From contig NZ_LT906480.1 of NCBI RefSeq assembly GCF_900186865.1, positions 4,606,001 to 4,670,000 on the forward strand: a stretch of 64,000 bases of DNA, read 5' to 3'. Below the pieces are notes generated by a model, which had not been told where the DNA came from, did no database searches, and saw nothing but the letters and a program-made list of their open reading frames with translations. This document shows, in pieces, positions 18,049 through 27,732 of the stretch. Each line of letters starts with the position of its first letter. The stretch's first letter is position 1. The position numbers and the translations under genes are program-made. The stretch comes from Stenotrophomonas maltophilia. GTDB taxonomy: Bacteria; Pseudomonadota; Gammaproteobacteria; Xanthomonadales; Xanthomonadaceae.

Positions 18049-18935
18049 AAGTAGCAGTTGCGAAATACGCCGTGGGTCAGCCCACGGACTTCGAGGCATT
18101 CGCAGCGCGGCAGCGGCAGGTTCTGGAGGAGGCGAGCCGTGCCGGAGCGGAACTGGCCGTGTTGCCCGAATATCTGTCCCTCGAACTGGCTGCGATGTTC
18201 GAGCCTGGCATCCGCCAGGATTTCAACGCCTCGCTGGCCGCGCTGCAGGCCTTGCAGCCTGCGTGGCTGGACCTGTACACCGACCTGGCGCGCGAGCTGC
18301 GCATGACCATTCAGGCTGGTACGTTCTTGACCCGGGTTGGACCGGATCGCTATCGCAACCGCGCGTGGTGGTTTGCGCCGGACGGCACGCGTGATTACCA
18401 GGACAAATTGCAGTTGACGGGGTTCGAGAAAGACACTGGCGTCATCGAGGGGGGCGACGAACTCAAGGTGTTCGACCTGAATGGCGTGCGTGCCGGCATC
18501 GCTGTTTGCTACGACAGTGAGTTTCCATTGCCCGTGCGAGCCCAGCGAGAGGCGGGTGCACGCCTGCTGTTGGTCCCGAGCTGTACGGACACGAGGGCAG
18601 GTGCAACCCGGGTTCGTGTGGGCTGCATGGCGCGGGCACTGGAGAACCGGATGTTCGTCGCACAGGCCGTGACGACGGGAGCCGCTGACTGGAGTCCGGC
18701 GCTGGACACGAACACTGGCGAGGCCACGATCTATGCACCCATGGATCGTGGATTCCCCGAGGACGGCATTCTCGCGACTACTTGCGGCACGCAGACATGG
18801 GCGATCAGTGATCTTGACGTTGAGGCACTGGAACGAAACCAAGAACAGGCCCAGGTTGCGGTCGATCGTGACTGGGACGGACAGATGTTGCCTGCACTGC
18901 GGAAAGCTCGCCACTCGGGTCATCAGGTCGCCTAG
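18045..18935 (+). CDS. Carbon-nitrogen hydrolase (nitrilase superfamily)
   Basis: A 296-residue enzyme with the complete Glu-Lys-Cys catalytic triad: E42 in VLPEYLS, K121 in DYQDKLQLTGFEKD, and C155 in GIAVCYDSEFP. This places it among amidases and omega-amidases rather than fixing a substrate. ATG 18045 overlaps the GNAT stop; an upstream in-frame ATG at 18018 lies inside GNAT and is unlikely. The stop at 18935 is directly abutted by the truncated frmR, so a deletion joint lies here. Confidence 0.88.
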   Translation: MKVAVAKYAVGQPTDFEAFAARQRQVLEEASRAGAELAVLPEYLSLELAAMFEPGIRQDFNASLAALQALQPAWLDLYTDLARELRMTIQAGTFLTRVGPDRYRNRAWWFAPDGTRDYQDKLQLTGFEKDTGVIEGGDELKVFDLNGVRAGIAVCYDSEFPLPVRAQREAGARLLLVPSCTDTRAGATRVRVGCMARALENRMFVAQAVTTGAADWSPALDTNTGEATIYAPMDRGFPEDGILATTCGTQTWAISDLDVEALERNQEQAQVAVDRDWDGQMLPALRKARHSGHQVA

Positions 18936-19144
18936 CGACTCTTGAGCAAGCGCTTGATGCAGGTGCGCAATGCCCTGCAGCTGCTCAGCAGCTTGCGGCC
19001 GTTCGTGGAGCAGTCAACGGATGGATGGAAACCGTTCTGGAGAGCTATCTGCGGGAAGAATTTCCCAGTAGCGAAATCAGGAGCGATTCGCAGAACAAGT
19101 CCATTGACGAGACCATCTCTATCGTCCGCTCCTATCTGCGATAG
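18935..19144 (+). pseudogene. frmR: frmR remnant (formaldehyde-sensing repressor), 5' truncated
   Basis: Reading in frame from GCG 18935 gives 69 residues that match the C-terminal three quarters of FrmR/RcnR-type (DUF156) repressors: LEQALDAGAQC with the sensor Cys, QQLAAVRGAVNGWMETVLES, and IDETISIVRSYLR at the end. The first helix, about 20-25 residues including the start codon and N-terminal Pro/His ligands, is missing. The nitrilase stop codon sits exactly where that part should be. It lies 59 bases upstream of frmA, the normal position for frmR. Confidence 0.8.
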
Positions 19145-19167
19145 AGGCACCAGGGTGCCCTCGATGA

Positions 19168-20313
<1,146 letters not shown>

Positions 20314-20356
20314 TCACCCACTATCCATTCAACATCAGCCACCAAGGAAATCAACC

Positions 20357-20755
20357 ATGTCCAATCCTGTCATTTCCGGCGACGGCATCTTCTCGCACGT
20401 CTTCGTCGGCGCCGCCGACCTCCAGGAGTCGACCGCGTTCTATGACGCCGCTCTGGGTGCTCTCGGCATCAAGAACCTCGGTCCTTTCGGCAACGGATGG
20501 GTGCTTTTCGGTCGCGAAAAGCCGGCTTTCATCATCGCCCGTCCGGGCAATGGTGAAGCGTCTTCCAGCAACGGCGTGACGGTCGGCTTTGCGGCCGCCA
20601 CTCCCGCCGAAGTGGACGCCTTCCACGCCGCCGGCCTTGCCGCAGGCGGTACCGACGAGGGCCAGCCCGGCCCGCGTGGCCACCTGCCGGGTGCCTATGC
20701 GGCCTACCTGCGTGATCCGGCGGGCAACAAGGTCTGCGCGTACACCTTCGTCTGA
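20357..20755 (+). CDS. VOC-family (glyoxalase-like) protein
   Basis: A 132-residue vicinal-oxygen-chelate fold protein with two beta-alpha-beta-beta-beta halves: IFSHVFVGAADLQESTAFYD at the N-terminus, and AYAAYLRDPAGNKVCAYTF at the C-terminus. A metal-binding His in the first strand is present (FSHVF). It sits 43 bases after frmA with AAGGAAATCAACC before the start, so it is co-transcribed with frmA; this gene pair is common in proteobacterial formaldehyde operons. It may act on a glutathione adduct, but that is inferred from position. Confidence 0.85.
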   Translation: MSNPVISGDGIFSHVFVGAADLQESTAFYDAALGALGIKNLGPFGNGWVLFGREKPAFIIARPGNGEASSSNGVTVGFAAATPAEVDAFHAAGLAAGGTDEGQPGPRGHLPGAYAAYLRDPAGNKVCAYTFV

Positions 20756-20855
20756 AAGCCCGGAAGCTGAGGGCGTTCTGAAAAGGCCAGCACAAGCCTC
20801 TAGACGGCCAGCCTATTGGACGGACCGTGTAGAGCGGTGCCCGCTCATGAAGATG

Positions 20856-20890
20856 GCCCGCAGCCATGTGCCAAACGCATGGCTGCGGGC
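20856..20890 (+). terminator. Terminator of the frmA-VOC operon
   Basis: A perfect 13-bp stem (GCCCGCAGCCATG / CATGGCTGCGGGC) with a nine-base loop, followed by ATTTGCTTTG, about 100 bases after the VOC stop. Confidence 0.75.
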
Positions 20891-20936
20891 ATTTGCTTTG
20901 AAGCGTGTTTTTTCACCAAGAAGAAATGAGGTCGTT

Positions 20937-21464
20937 GTGAAAGAGCCGGCCAACATCAATACGACGACCGTACACCCCACTGCGACCGCCACCGTGTACG
21001 GCATGCCGGCCTATACCGATCGTGCTGCCGCCGCGGGTGAAGTGCACGCGCGCCCGCATCTGTTGATTCAGGCCCCCCGCGGCATATTGCAGCTCGCTTT
21101 CATGACCGAAGGCGACCAGGCCAGGGATCAGATGGCGATGAGCGAGTTGTCCCATCGCTTCGGCGTTGCCGAACCCGACCATGCTACGCCGCTTCACGGC
21201 GTGACATGGGATGAAGGAGACCTGCACTGCGAAAAGCACACCGAGTTCTCGACGTATCTCTGGTGCGCTTCGCTGGATTCCGAGACCGGAGAGCCGTGCG
21301 GCGAAAATCCGTTCAAGCATGGATTTGTTCCTCCCGGCCCGGTCGTATCCGGCATCCGTTTGAGACTTCTTCCGTGGACGCAGGAAACGGAGAAGGAGGT
21401 CGATCGCTTCGATCCTGCCAGCCTGTGCTACTCGCTGGTGGAGAACGGCTCAGCGTCGCTTTGA
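20937..21464 (+). pseudogene. DUF3422-like protein, 3' truncated
   Basis: The GTG at 20937, preceded by GAGG at good spacing, opens a 175-residue frame resembling the N-terminal part of DUF3422 proteins: the segment EVHARPHLLIQAPRGILQLAFM, then HGVTWDEGDLHCEKHTEFSTYLW. As I know them, members of this family are over 400 residues with membrane segments near the C-terminus. Here the frame stops soon after DPASLCYSLVENGSASL, and nothing downstream looks like the remainder. It is probably a truncated gene, although a short product may still be made. Confidence 0.55.
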
Positions 21465-21613
21465 GCTGGGTATGGAACCACAGCATCGGCTACCGCGGCT
21501 CTCGCATCATCATGCATGCGATTGCCGACAAAGAGCCCACGGCGTTGGACAAATCCGGCTCCCTGGATTGAGGTGCCAACGTTATCGGAACGTCAACTAT
21601 CACAAATGCCAGG

Positions 21614-22987
21614 GTGAGGAACTTGGCCGATCTATTCACGACAAAGCCCAAGCCTCCCTTGGCCGAACTCCTGCGGCCCAAGGCGCTGGATGAATTCGTT
21701 GGGCAACGGCACTTGCTCGACCCCGGCAAGCCGCTGCGTCTCGCGTTCGAGGCGGGCAAGTTGCACTCGTTCATCCTCTGGGGGCCGCCAGGCGTGGGCA
21801 AGACCACCCTGGGGCGCCTGGCCGCCAGTGCGACCAACAGCCGATTCATCGCCATCTCGGCCGTGCTGGCCGGGGTGAAGGACATCCGGCAAGCCATCGA
21901 CGAGGCCCAGGCTGAACTGGACAACCATGGTCGATCGACGGTGCTTTTCGTCGATGAGATCCATCGCTTCAACAAGGCGCAGCAGGATGCCCTGCTGCCC
22001 CATGTCGAGTCCGGTCTCCTGACCCTGGTGGGGGGGACGACCGAGCATCCGGGGTTGGCGGTCAATTCCGCACTGCTCTCGCGCGCACAGGTCTATACCC
22101 TCGAACCGCTGTCCAGCGACGAACTGAACCAGCTCTACGAACGCGCACTGCCGCATCTCCAGGGCGTCACGCTGGACGCGGACGCGCTTGACCTGCTCAA
22201 GGGCTTTGCCGATGGCGATGGCAGGCGCTTCCTCAATCTGCTTGAGCAGGTGACGAATGCGGCGTCGGGCGCTGGCAAGACCGTGGTCGATGGCGAGTTT
22301 GCCAGGCTGTCCACCAGTCCATCGCTGCGCAGGTTCGACAAGGGCGGTGACGAGTTCTACTGGCAGCTCTCAGCCTTCCACAAGTCGCTACGGGGCTCCG
22401 ACCCCGATGCGGCCCTGTATTGGCTGGCCCGCATCCTCGACGGCAGCGGCGACGTAAGCCAGGTGACCCGCCGCATGGTGGTGATGGCCAGCGAAGACAT
22501 CGGCAATGCCGACCCGCAGGCGCTGCAACTGGCACTCAATGCCGCGCTGGCCTACGACAGGCTGGGCTCACCCGAAGGTGAGATACCGCTGGCCCAGGCG
22601 GTGACTTACCTCGCACTGACCCCCAAGTCGAATGCCGCCTATGCGGCCTGGGATCAGGCCAAGGCATTCGTCAAGCGCAGCGGTTCCCAGCCAGTGCCAC
22701 TCCATCTTCGCAATGCGCCGACGAAGCTGATGAAGCAGATGGGCTATCGCGAAGGCTACCGCTACGCGCATGATGAGCCCAACGGCTATGCCGCTGGGCA
22801 AACCTATTTTCCCGAGGGCGTGGCGCGGCCGGGCTGGTACCAGCCAACGGACAGGGCGTCGAGCGAAGGCTGGGAGAAAGGCTTGCTTGGCTGCGCTCGC
22901 TCGATGACGCGACGCCGCCAAGCCCGGACGCTTGACCGACATCCCCCCCGAAATCGGCCCATTGCTACCTCACGAACTACAGGATAA
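21614..22987 (+). CDS. rarA: RarA/MgsA replication-associated recombination ATPase, 3' frameshift
   Basis: A AAA+ ATPase of the RarA (MgsA/WRNIP1) clamp-loader-like family that works at stalled replication forks. Walker A is WGPPGVGKTTLG, Walker B is VLFVDEIHRFN, and the C-terminal tetramerisation part (HKSLRGSDPDAALYWLARIL, ASEDIGNADPQAL) is complete. The family-typical end (VERRLGERLAWLRSL) is encoded in the next reading frame: a GGG run at 22854-22856 seems to lack one G, so the annotated frame runs on with unrelated residues to 22987. Without the shift the stop would be at 22935. GTG start at 21614. Confidence 0.85.
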   Translation: MRNLADLFTTKPKPPLAELLRPKALDEFVGQRHLLDPGKPLRLAFEAGKLHSFILWGPPGVGKTTLGRLAASATNSRFIAISAVLAGVKDIRQAIDEAQAELDNHGRSTVLFVDEIHRFNKAQQDALLPHVESGLLTLVGGTTEHPGLAVNSALLSRAQVYTLEPLSSDELNQLYERALPHLQGVTLDADALDLLKGFADGDGRRFLNLLEQVTNAASGAGKTVVDGEFARLSTSPSLRRFDKGGDEFYWQLSAFHKSLRGSDPDAALYWLARILDGSGDVSQVTRRMVVMASEDIGNADPQALQLALNAALAYDRLGSPEGEIPLAQAVTYLALTPKSNAAYAAWDQAKAFVKRSGSQPVPLHLRNAPTKLMKQMGYREGYRYAHDEPNGYAAGQTYFPEGVARPGWYQPTDRASSEGWEKGLLGCARSMTRRRQARTLDRHPPRNRPIATSRTTG

Positions 22988-23021
22988 GAATATGCCAGAC
23001 GCTTCTCTCGGTGAATCCTCT
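22972..23021 (+). repeat. Leader repeat, copy A (5' end of nhaA-dsbA)
   Basis: Fifty bases around the start codon, from ACGAACTACAGG through TCGGTGAATCCTCT, nearly the same as copy B at 24863-24912. It covers the ribosome-binding site, ATG 22992 and codons for MPDASLGESS. Confidence 0.8.
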
Positions 23022-24857
23022 GCGAATATCAGACGGAGTCGAGTTGCCCGCTATCTACGCACGGAGTCTGGGGCGGCGGTGCTGCTGGTGATCGTCACGG
23101 TTGTGGCGCTGGCGTGGGCGAACTCGCCGCTATCCGATGCCTATTTCGGGTTGTGGCACCTGGACGTCGGGTTCAACTTTGGGCCGCTGGGCCTGCACAT
23201 GGACCTGCATCACTGGGTCAACGATGGCCTGATGGTCATCTTCTTCTTCCTGATCGGCCTGGAGGTGCGTCAGGAATTCGCCCACGGGTCGCTCAGGGAC
23301 CCCAGCCGTGCCCGTCTCGCCCTGATCGCGGGGGTCGCGGGTGTTGTGCTTCCCGCGCTGGTGTACGTCCTGCTCGTGGGGCTGGCCGGAGGTCAGGGCC
23401 TGCACGGGTGGGGGGCGGTGGTCGGCACCGATACGGCGTTCATGCTGGGCACCCTGGCGATCGTCGGTCCGCGGCTGTCTGGTCAATTGCGTGTGTTCCT
23501 GCTCACCCTGACCGTGGTCGATGACTTCCTCGCCGTGTCCATCATCGGCATCGTCTATAGCGAGGAGATCCGCGTCGTGCCGTTGTTGATCGCCCTTGCC
23601 AGTCTCGTCGGGTTGTGGTTGCTGGGGCGCACCCGCCAGTGGCGGGCAATGCCGTATGTGCTGATCGTGATCGTGCTGTGGCTCGCAACCGTGTATTCCG
23701 GCATCCATGCCTCCCTCGCCGGGATGGCCGCGGGGCTGCTGATCCCCGCCTATGCGACGCAACGTCACGGGGTCGTTGCGGCAAGACAGTTGTTCCGTGA
23801 CTTCTGGCAGTCTCCGAGTGCCGCATCGGCCCGCGCGGTGGACTACGGGCTGTCCCGGGGTATCTCGGTGAACGAGCGGCTGCACGAGTTCCTGCGGCTG
23901 CCGACGGCGCTGCTGATCGTGCCGGTGTTCGCCTTGGCGAACGCCGGGGTGGACCTGCGTGGCGGGCTGCTCGCCGAGGCCTTTGGCTCGCCAGTCACGT
24001 GGGGCATCATCGCAGGGCTCGTGCTCGGCAAGCTCCTGGGCATCGGGCTCACCACGCTCGTCGCCATCCGTCTCGGCCTGGGCCGGCTGCCCGAGGGCGT
24101 CGGGGTGGGGAGCGTGTTCGGTGGGGCGGCGCTGTCCGGGATCGGCTTTACCGTGTCGCTGCTGATCATCGGGCTCGCGTTCGGCACGACCTCGGACCTG
24201 GGCCGCCAGGCGACGGTCGGCGTGCTCGTGTCGATGGTGTTCGCCACGTTGCTCGGGTGGCTCATCTTCAAGGTCGCCGCCCAGCGGTGGGGTGAGAAGA
24301 CCGCGGACCTGCCGATGGTGCTTGAGCCGCCGGTCGATCCGGAGATCGATCACATCCGCGGGCCGGAGGACGCGCAGCTCACACTCGTCGAGTACGTGGA
24401 CTTCGAGTGCGAGTACTGTGCGCACGCCACCGGTTCGTGGGACGATCTTCGCGCCCACTTCGGTGACGACCTGCGGTATGTGGTGCGCCATCTTCCGCAC
24501 CACCCGCACGGGCCGATTGCCGCGCGTGCGTCCGAGGCAGCGGCGAACCAGGGGATGTTCTGGCCGTGGCTGGACTTCGTGTTCACCCGTCAGCACGCGC
24601 TGGAGCGCGAGGATCTGATCGGCTACGCCGCAGAGCTTGGGCTCGACGTCGATCGGTTCATCGCCGATCTCGACAGCCCTGCGGTGATCGAGCGTGTCGA
24701 GCGCGACCTCGCCAGTGCGGTCGCCAGCGGTGCGCACGCCACGCCGACGTTCTTCGTCGAGGGTCGCCGCCTGCGCGGCAGCTACGACGCCCGCTCTGTC
24801 ACCGCAGCACTGGAAGCCAGCCGCCGCGGCACCCGAACTCAGGAAGTCCCGTCCTGA
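22992..24857 (+). CDS. nhaA: NhaA Na+/H+ antiporter fused to a DsbA-like thioredoxin domain
   Basis: A 621-residue fusion. Residues about 15-420 are an NhaA-type sodium/proton antiporter (HHWVNDGLMVIFFFLIGLEV, the Asp pair in LTLTVVDDFLAVSIIGI, GIGFTVSLLIIGLAF). Residues about 435-615 form a DsbA-like thioredoxin domain with active site C473-E-Y-C476 in VDFECEYCAHA and the cis-Pro loop GAHATPTFFVEG. This fusion is typical of actinobacteria, and the GC-rich codon use suggests transfer. ATG 22992 has AGGA upstream and lies within the repeated leader; 20 further in-frame codons upstream are not family-like. The role is presumably cation/pH homeostasis with a redox partner function. Confidence 0.9.
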   Translation: MPDASLGESSANIRRSRVARYLRTESGAAVLLVIVTVVALAWANSPLSDAYFGLWHLDVGFNFGPLGLHMDLHHWVNDGLMVIFFFLIGLEVRQEFAHGSLRDPSRARLALIAGVAGVVLPALVYVLLVGLAGGQGLHGWGAVVGTDTAFMLGTLAIVGPRLSGQLRVFLLTLTVVDDFLAVSIIGIVYSEEIRVVPLLIALASLVGLWLLGRTRQWRAMPYVLIVIVLWLATVYSGIHASLAGMAAGLLIPAYATQRHGVVAARQLFRDFWQSPSAASARAVDYGLSRGISVNERLHEFLRLPTALLIVPVFALANAGVDLRGGLLAEAFGSPVTWGIIAGLVLGKLLGIGLTTLVAIRLGLGRLPEGVGVGSVFGGAALSGIGFTVSLLIIGLAFGTTSDLGRQATVGVLVSMVFATLLGWLIFKVAAQRWGEKTADLPMVLEPPVDPEIDHIRGPEDAQLTLVEYVDFECEYCAHATGSWDDLRAHFGDDLRYVVRHLPHHPHGPIAARASEAAANQGMFWPWLDFVFTRQHALEREDLIGYAAELGLDVDRFIADLDSPAVIERVERDLASAVASGAHATPTFFVEGRRLRGSYDARSVTAALEASRRGTRTQEVPS

Positions 24858-24862
24858 GCGGG

Positions 24863-24912
24863 ACGAACTACAAGTCAAGAACATGCCAAACAATTCTTTC
24901 GGTGAATCCTCT
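24863..24912 (+). repeat. Leader repeat, copy B (5' end of uvrA-like gene)
   Basis: Fifty bases from ACGAACTACAAG through TCGGTGAATCCTCT. It matches copy A at 22972-23021 except at about ten positions, and encodes MPNNSFGESS against MPDASLGESS. Confidence 0.8.
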
Positions 24913-27534
24913 TGTGCCGCTGCGGCCAGCGGCCTCGTGCAGGTGCGTGGCGCGCGCGAGAACAACCTCAAGGAGGTGGACGTCTCCATCCCGCGTAACG
25001 CGCTGGTGGTGTTCTCGGGTGTCTCCGGCTCCGGCAAGTCCTCGCTGGCCTTTGGCACCATCTATGCCGAGGCCCAGCGGCGCTACTTCGAGTCGGTGGC
25101 TCCCTATGCGCGGCGACTGATCGACCAGGCCGGCGTGCCGGACGTCGATGCGATCGACGGCCTGCCGCCGGCGGTGGCGCTGCAGCAGCAGCGAGGCTCC
25201 AGCAACGCGCGTTCCTCCGTGGGCAGTGTCACCACCCTGTCCAGCCTGGTGCGGATGATGTATTCGCGTGCCGGCGCCTATCCGGCCAACCAGCCGATGC
25301 TGTACGCCGAGGATTTTTCGCCCAACACGCCGCAGGGAGCGTGCCCGACCTGCCACGGCCTGGGCCATGTGTACGAGGTGACCGAGGCGAACATGGTGCC
25401 CGACCCCTCCCTGAGCATCCGCGAGCGGGCGATCGCCTCCTGGCCCCCCGCCTGGCAAGGCCAGAACCTGCGCGACATCCTGGTCAGCATGGGCTACGAC
25501 GTTGACCGACCGTGGAAGGACCTGCCGAAGAAGGATCGCGACTGGATTCTGTTCACCGAGGAAACACCGACGGTGCCGGTGTACGCCGGCCTCACGCCGG
25601 CCGAGACCCGCGCCGCGCTCAAGCGCAAGATGGAGCCGAGCTACATGGGCACCTTCACCGGCGCCCGACGGTATGTGCTGCAGACCTTTGCCAACACCCA
25701 GAGCGCGCTGATGAGAAAGCGCGTGTCCCGGTTCATGGAGGGCAAACCGTGCCCCACCTGCCACGGCAAGCGGCTCAAGCCCGAGGCGCTGTCGGTCACG
25801 TTCGCCGGCGTGGACATCGGCGAGTTCATGCAGGTGCCGCTGGACCAGTTGGCGGCCTTGCTCGAACCCATCGCCCAGGGCGATTTCCGCGCCCATGCAG
25901 CGGGGGCGGCTACGGACAAGGAAGCGACCCGACGCGACCGTGCCGAACGCGCGGCCTCCGGCCGCGCCGTCCATGCGGTATCGCCCGACGTGCGCCGCAC
26001 CTCGGCGCTATCGGAAGAAAAGCGCCTCGCCGCGCAGCGCCTGGCCGGTGGCGTGATGGCGCGCCTGCGTCAACTGCGTGGGCTGGGTTTGGGTTACCTG
26101 ACGCTGGACCGAGCCACGCCGACGCTTTCAGCCGGCGAGTTGCAGCGCCTGCGGCTGGCGACGCAATTGAGTTCCATGCTGTTCGGTGTCGTGTACGTAC
26201 TCGACGAACCCTCGGCGGGCCTGCACCCCTCCGACAGCCAAGCCCTGTACGACGCGCTCGACCGTCTGCGCGAGGCCGGCAACTCGGTGTTCGTGGTGGA
26301 GCACGACTTGGACCTGATGCGCCGTGCACAATGGCTCGTGGATGTCGGGCCGGATGCCGGCGAGCGTGGCGGCCGCGTGCTCTACAGCGGCGAGCCGGAT
26401 GGCCTGCGCAAGATTGCCGAATCGCGTACTGCACGCTACCTGTTCGATGAGATCCCCGCGCCGGGAAGCCGGGCACGCGAAGCGACCGGCTGGCTGGAGC
26501 TGCAGGACATTCACCGCCACAACCTGCATGGCGTGAATGCGCGCATTCCGCTGGGCGTGCTGACGGCCGTCACCGGCATCTCCGGCTCGGGCAAGTCCAG
26601 CCTCGTCGCGCAGGCCCTGCCGGAGCTGGTGCTGCTGCACCTGGGCCACGAGCCGGAAGACGATGCGGCCGAAACCGCCACCAGCGAAGGGCCGACAGTG
26701 ATCGAAGCGACTGGCGGTCGTCTGGCAGGCGACGTGGACGCCATACAGCGAATGGTGCAGGTGGACCAGAAACCGATCGGGCGCACGCCGCGGTCGAACC
26801 TGGCCACCTACACCGGCCTGTTCGACCATGTGCGCAAGCTGTTCGCTGCCACGCCCGATGCGCGACGCCGCCGCTATGACGCCGGGCGCTTCTCGTTCAA
26901 CGTCGCCAAGGGGCGCTGCGAGACCTGCGAGGGCGAGGGCTTCGTCAGCGTGGAACTGCTGTTCATGCCCAGCGTGTACGCGCCGTGCCCGACGTGCCAT
27001 GGCGCACGCTACAACGAGGCCACGCTGAAGGTGCAATGGAACGGGCGCAACATCGCCGAGGTGCTGCAGATGACCGTGGACGAAGCCAGCGAATTCTTCG
27101 CGGGTGAAGACGCTGTGGCAAGGCCACTGCAACTGCTGCGCGATATCGGACTGGGCTACCTGCGCCTGGGGCAACCGGCCACCGAGCTTTCCGGTGGCGA
27201 GGCGCAGCGTATCAAGCTGGCGACCGAGCTTCAGCGCAGCCAGCGCGGCCGAAGCCTGTACGTGCTCGACGAGCCGACTACCGGGCTGCATGCGTCGGAC
27301 GCCGACCGGCTGCTGGTACAGTTGCAGCGCCTGGTCGATGCCGGCAATACCGTAGTGATGATCGAACACGATATGCGCGCGGTGGCCCAGGCCGATTGGG
27401 TGATCGACGTGGGGCCTGGTGCAGGCGCTGCCGGCGGCAGCATCGTGGTGGCGGGCTCCCTTCAGCAGGTGGCCCGAACGTCTGGCAGCAGAACCGCTCC
27501 GTTCCTTGCACAGGAGTTGGCGCGGGCCGAGTAG
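24883..27534 (+). CDS. uvrA2: Class II UvrA-like ABC ATPase
   Basis: An 883-residue duplicated ABC ATPase. The first ATP site is SGVSGSGKSSLAFG near residue 45, with zinc modules CPTCHGLGH and CPTCHGKRL; its signature and Walker B are LSAGELQRLRLA and VYVLDEPSAGLHP. The second site is TGISGSGKSSLVAQ, with CETCEGEGF, CPTCHGARY, LSGGEAQRIKLA and LYVLDEPTTGLH. At under 900 residues, shorter than housekeeping UvrA, it fits the UvrA2/DrrC group, which generally lacks the UvrB-binding domain and is linked to tolerance of DNA-binding compounds. ATG 24883 lies in leader copy B, 25 bases after the nhaA stop. Confidence 0.88.
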   Translation: MPNNSFGESSCAAAASGLVQVRGARENNLKEVDVSIPRNALVVFSGVSGSGKSSLAFGTIYAEAQRRYFESVAPYARRLIDQAGVPDVDAIDGLPPAVALQQQRGSSNARSSVGSVTTLSSLVRMMYSRAGAYPANQPMLYAEDFSPNTPQGACPTCHGLGHVYEVTEANMVPDPSLSIRERAIASWPPAWQGQNLRDILVSMGYDVDRPWKDLPKKDRDWILFTEETPTVPVYAGLTPAETRAALKRKMEPSYMGTFTGARRYVLQTFANTQSALMRKRVSRFMEGKPCPTCHGKRLKPEALSVTFAGVDIGEFMQVPLDQLAALLEPIAQGDFRAHAAGAATDKEATRRDRAERAASGRAVHAVSPDVRRTSALSEEKRLAAQRLAGGVMARLRQLRGLGLGYLTLDRATPTLSAGELQRLRLATQLSSMLFGVVYVLDEPSAGLHPSDSQALYDALDRLREAGNSVFVVEHDLDLMRRAQWLVDVGPDAGERGGRVLYSGEPDGLRKIAESRTARYLFDEIPAPGSRAREATGWLELQDIHRHNLHGVNARIPLGVLTAVTGISGSGKSSLVAQALPELVLLHLGHEPEDDAAETATSEGPTVIEATGGRLAGDVDAIQRMVQVDQKPIGRTPRSNLATYTGLFDHVRKLFAATPDARRRRYDAGRFSFNVAKGRCETCEGEGFVSVELLFMPSVYAPCPTCHGARYNEATLKVQWNGRNIAEVLQMTVDEASEFFAGEDAVARPLQLLRDIGLGYLRLGQPATELSGGEAQRIKLATELQRSQRGRSLYVLDEPTTGLHASDADRLLVQLQRLVDAGNTVVMIEHDMRAVAQADWVIDVGPGAGAAGGSIVVAGSLQQVARTSGSRTAPFLAQELARAE

Positions 27535-27570
27535 CTCAGTTCGCCAAATGTTGCCAATTTTCGCGGGGAC

Positions 27571-27601
27571 TTGATCGTCGCCACACGACGGTGGCGATCA
27601 A
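27571..27601 (+). terminator. Possible terminator after uvrA2
   Basis: TCGCCAC / GTGGCGA stem with a six-base loop, extended by TTGA / TCAA across a bulge, 37 bases past the stop. There is no U-run, so it is a weak call. Confidence 0.35.
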
Positions 27602-27732
27602 TGCCCGAATCGCGTCATCCTTCCTGAGTCAGAGCAAGATGGGGGTTGTTGGGCGGTATTTCGGCGAGTGCCAAGGACCCATCTTCGAGGAGGTAGCCAT
27701 GCAGTCGGCGGGACTTCCTCGGGCCCGTGACT

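Noticed and set aside
23130..25061. 643-codon minus-strand frame opposite nhaA-dsbA
   Set aside because: Antisense shadow of a very GC-rich gene; the translation is Arg/His/Gln-rich without any motif.
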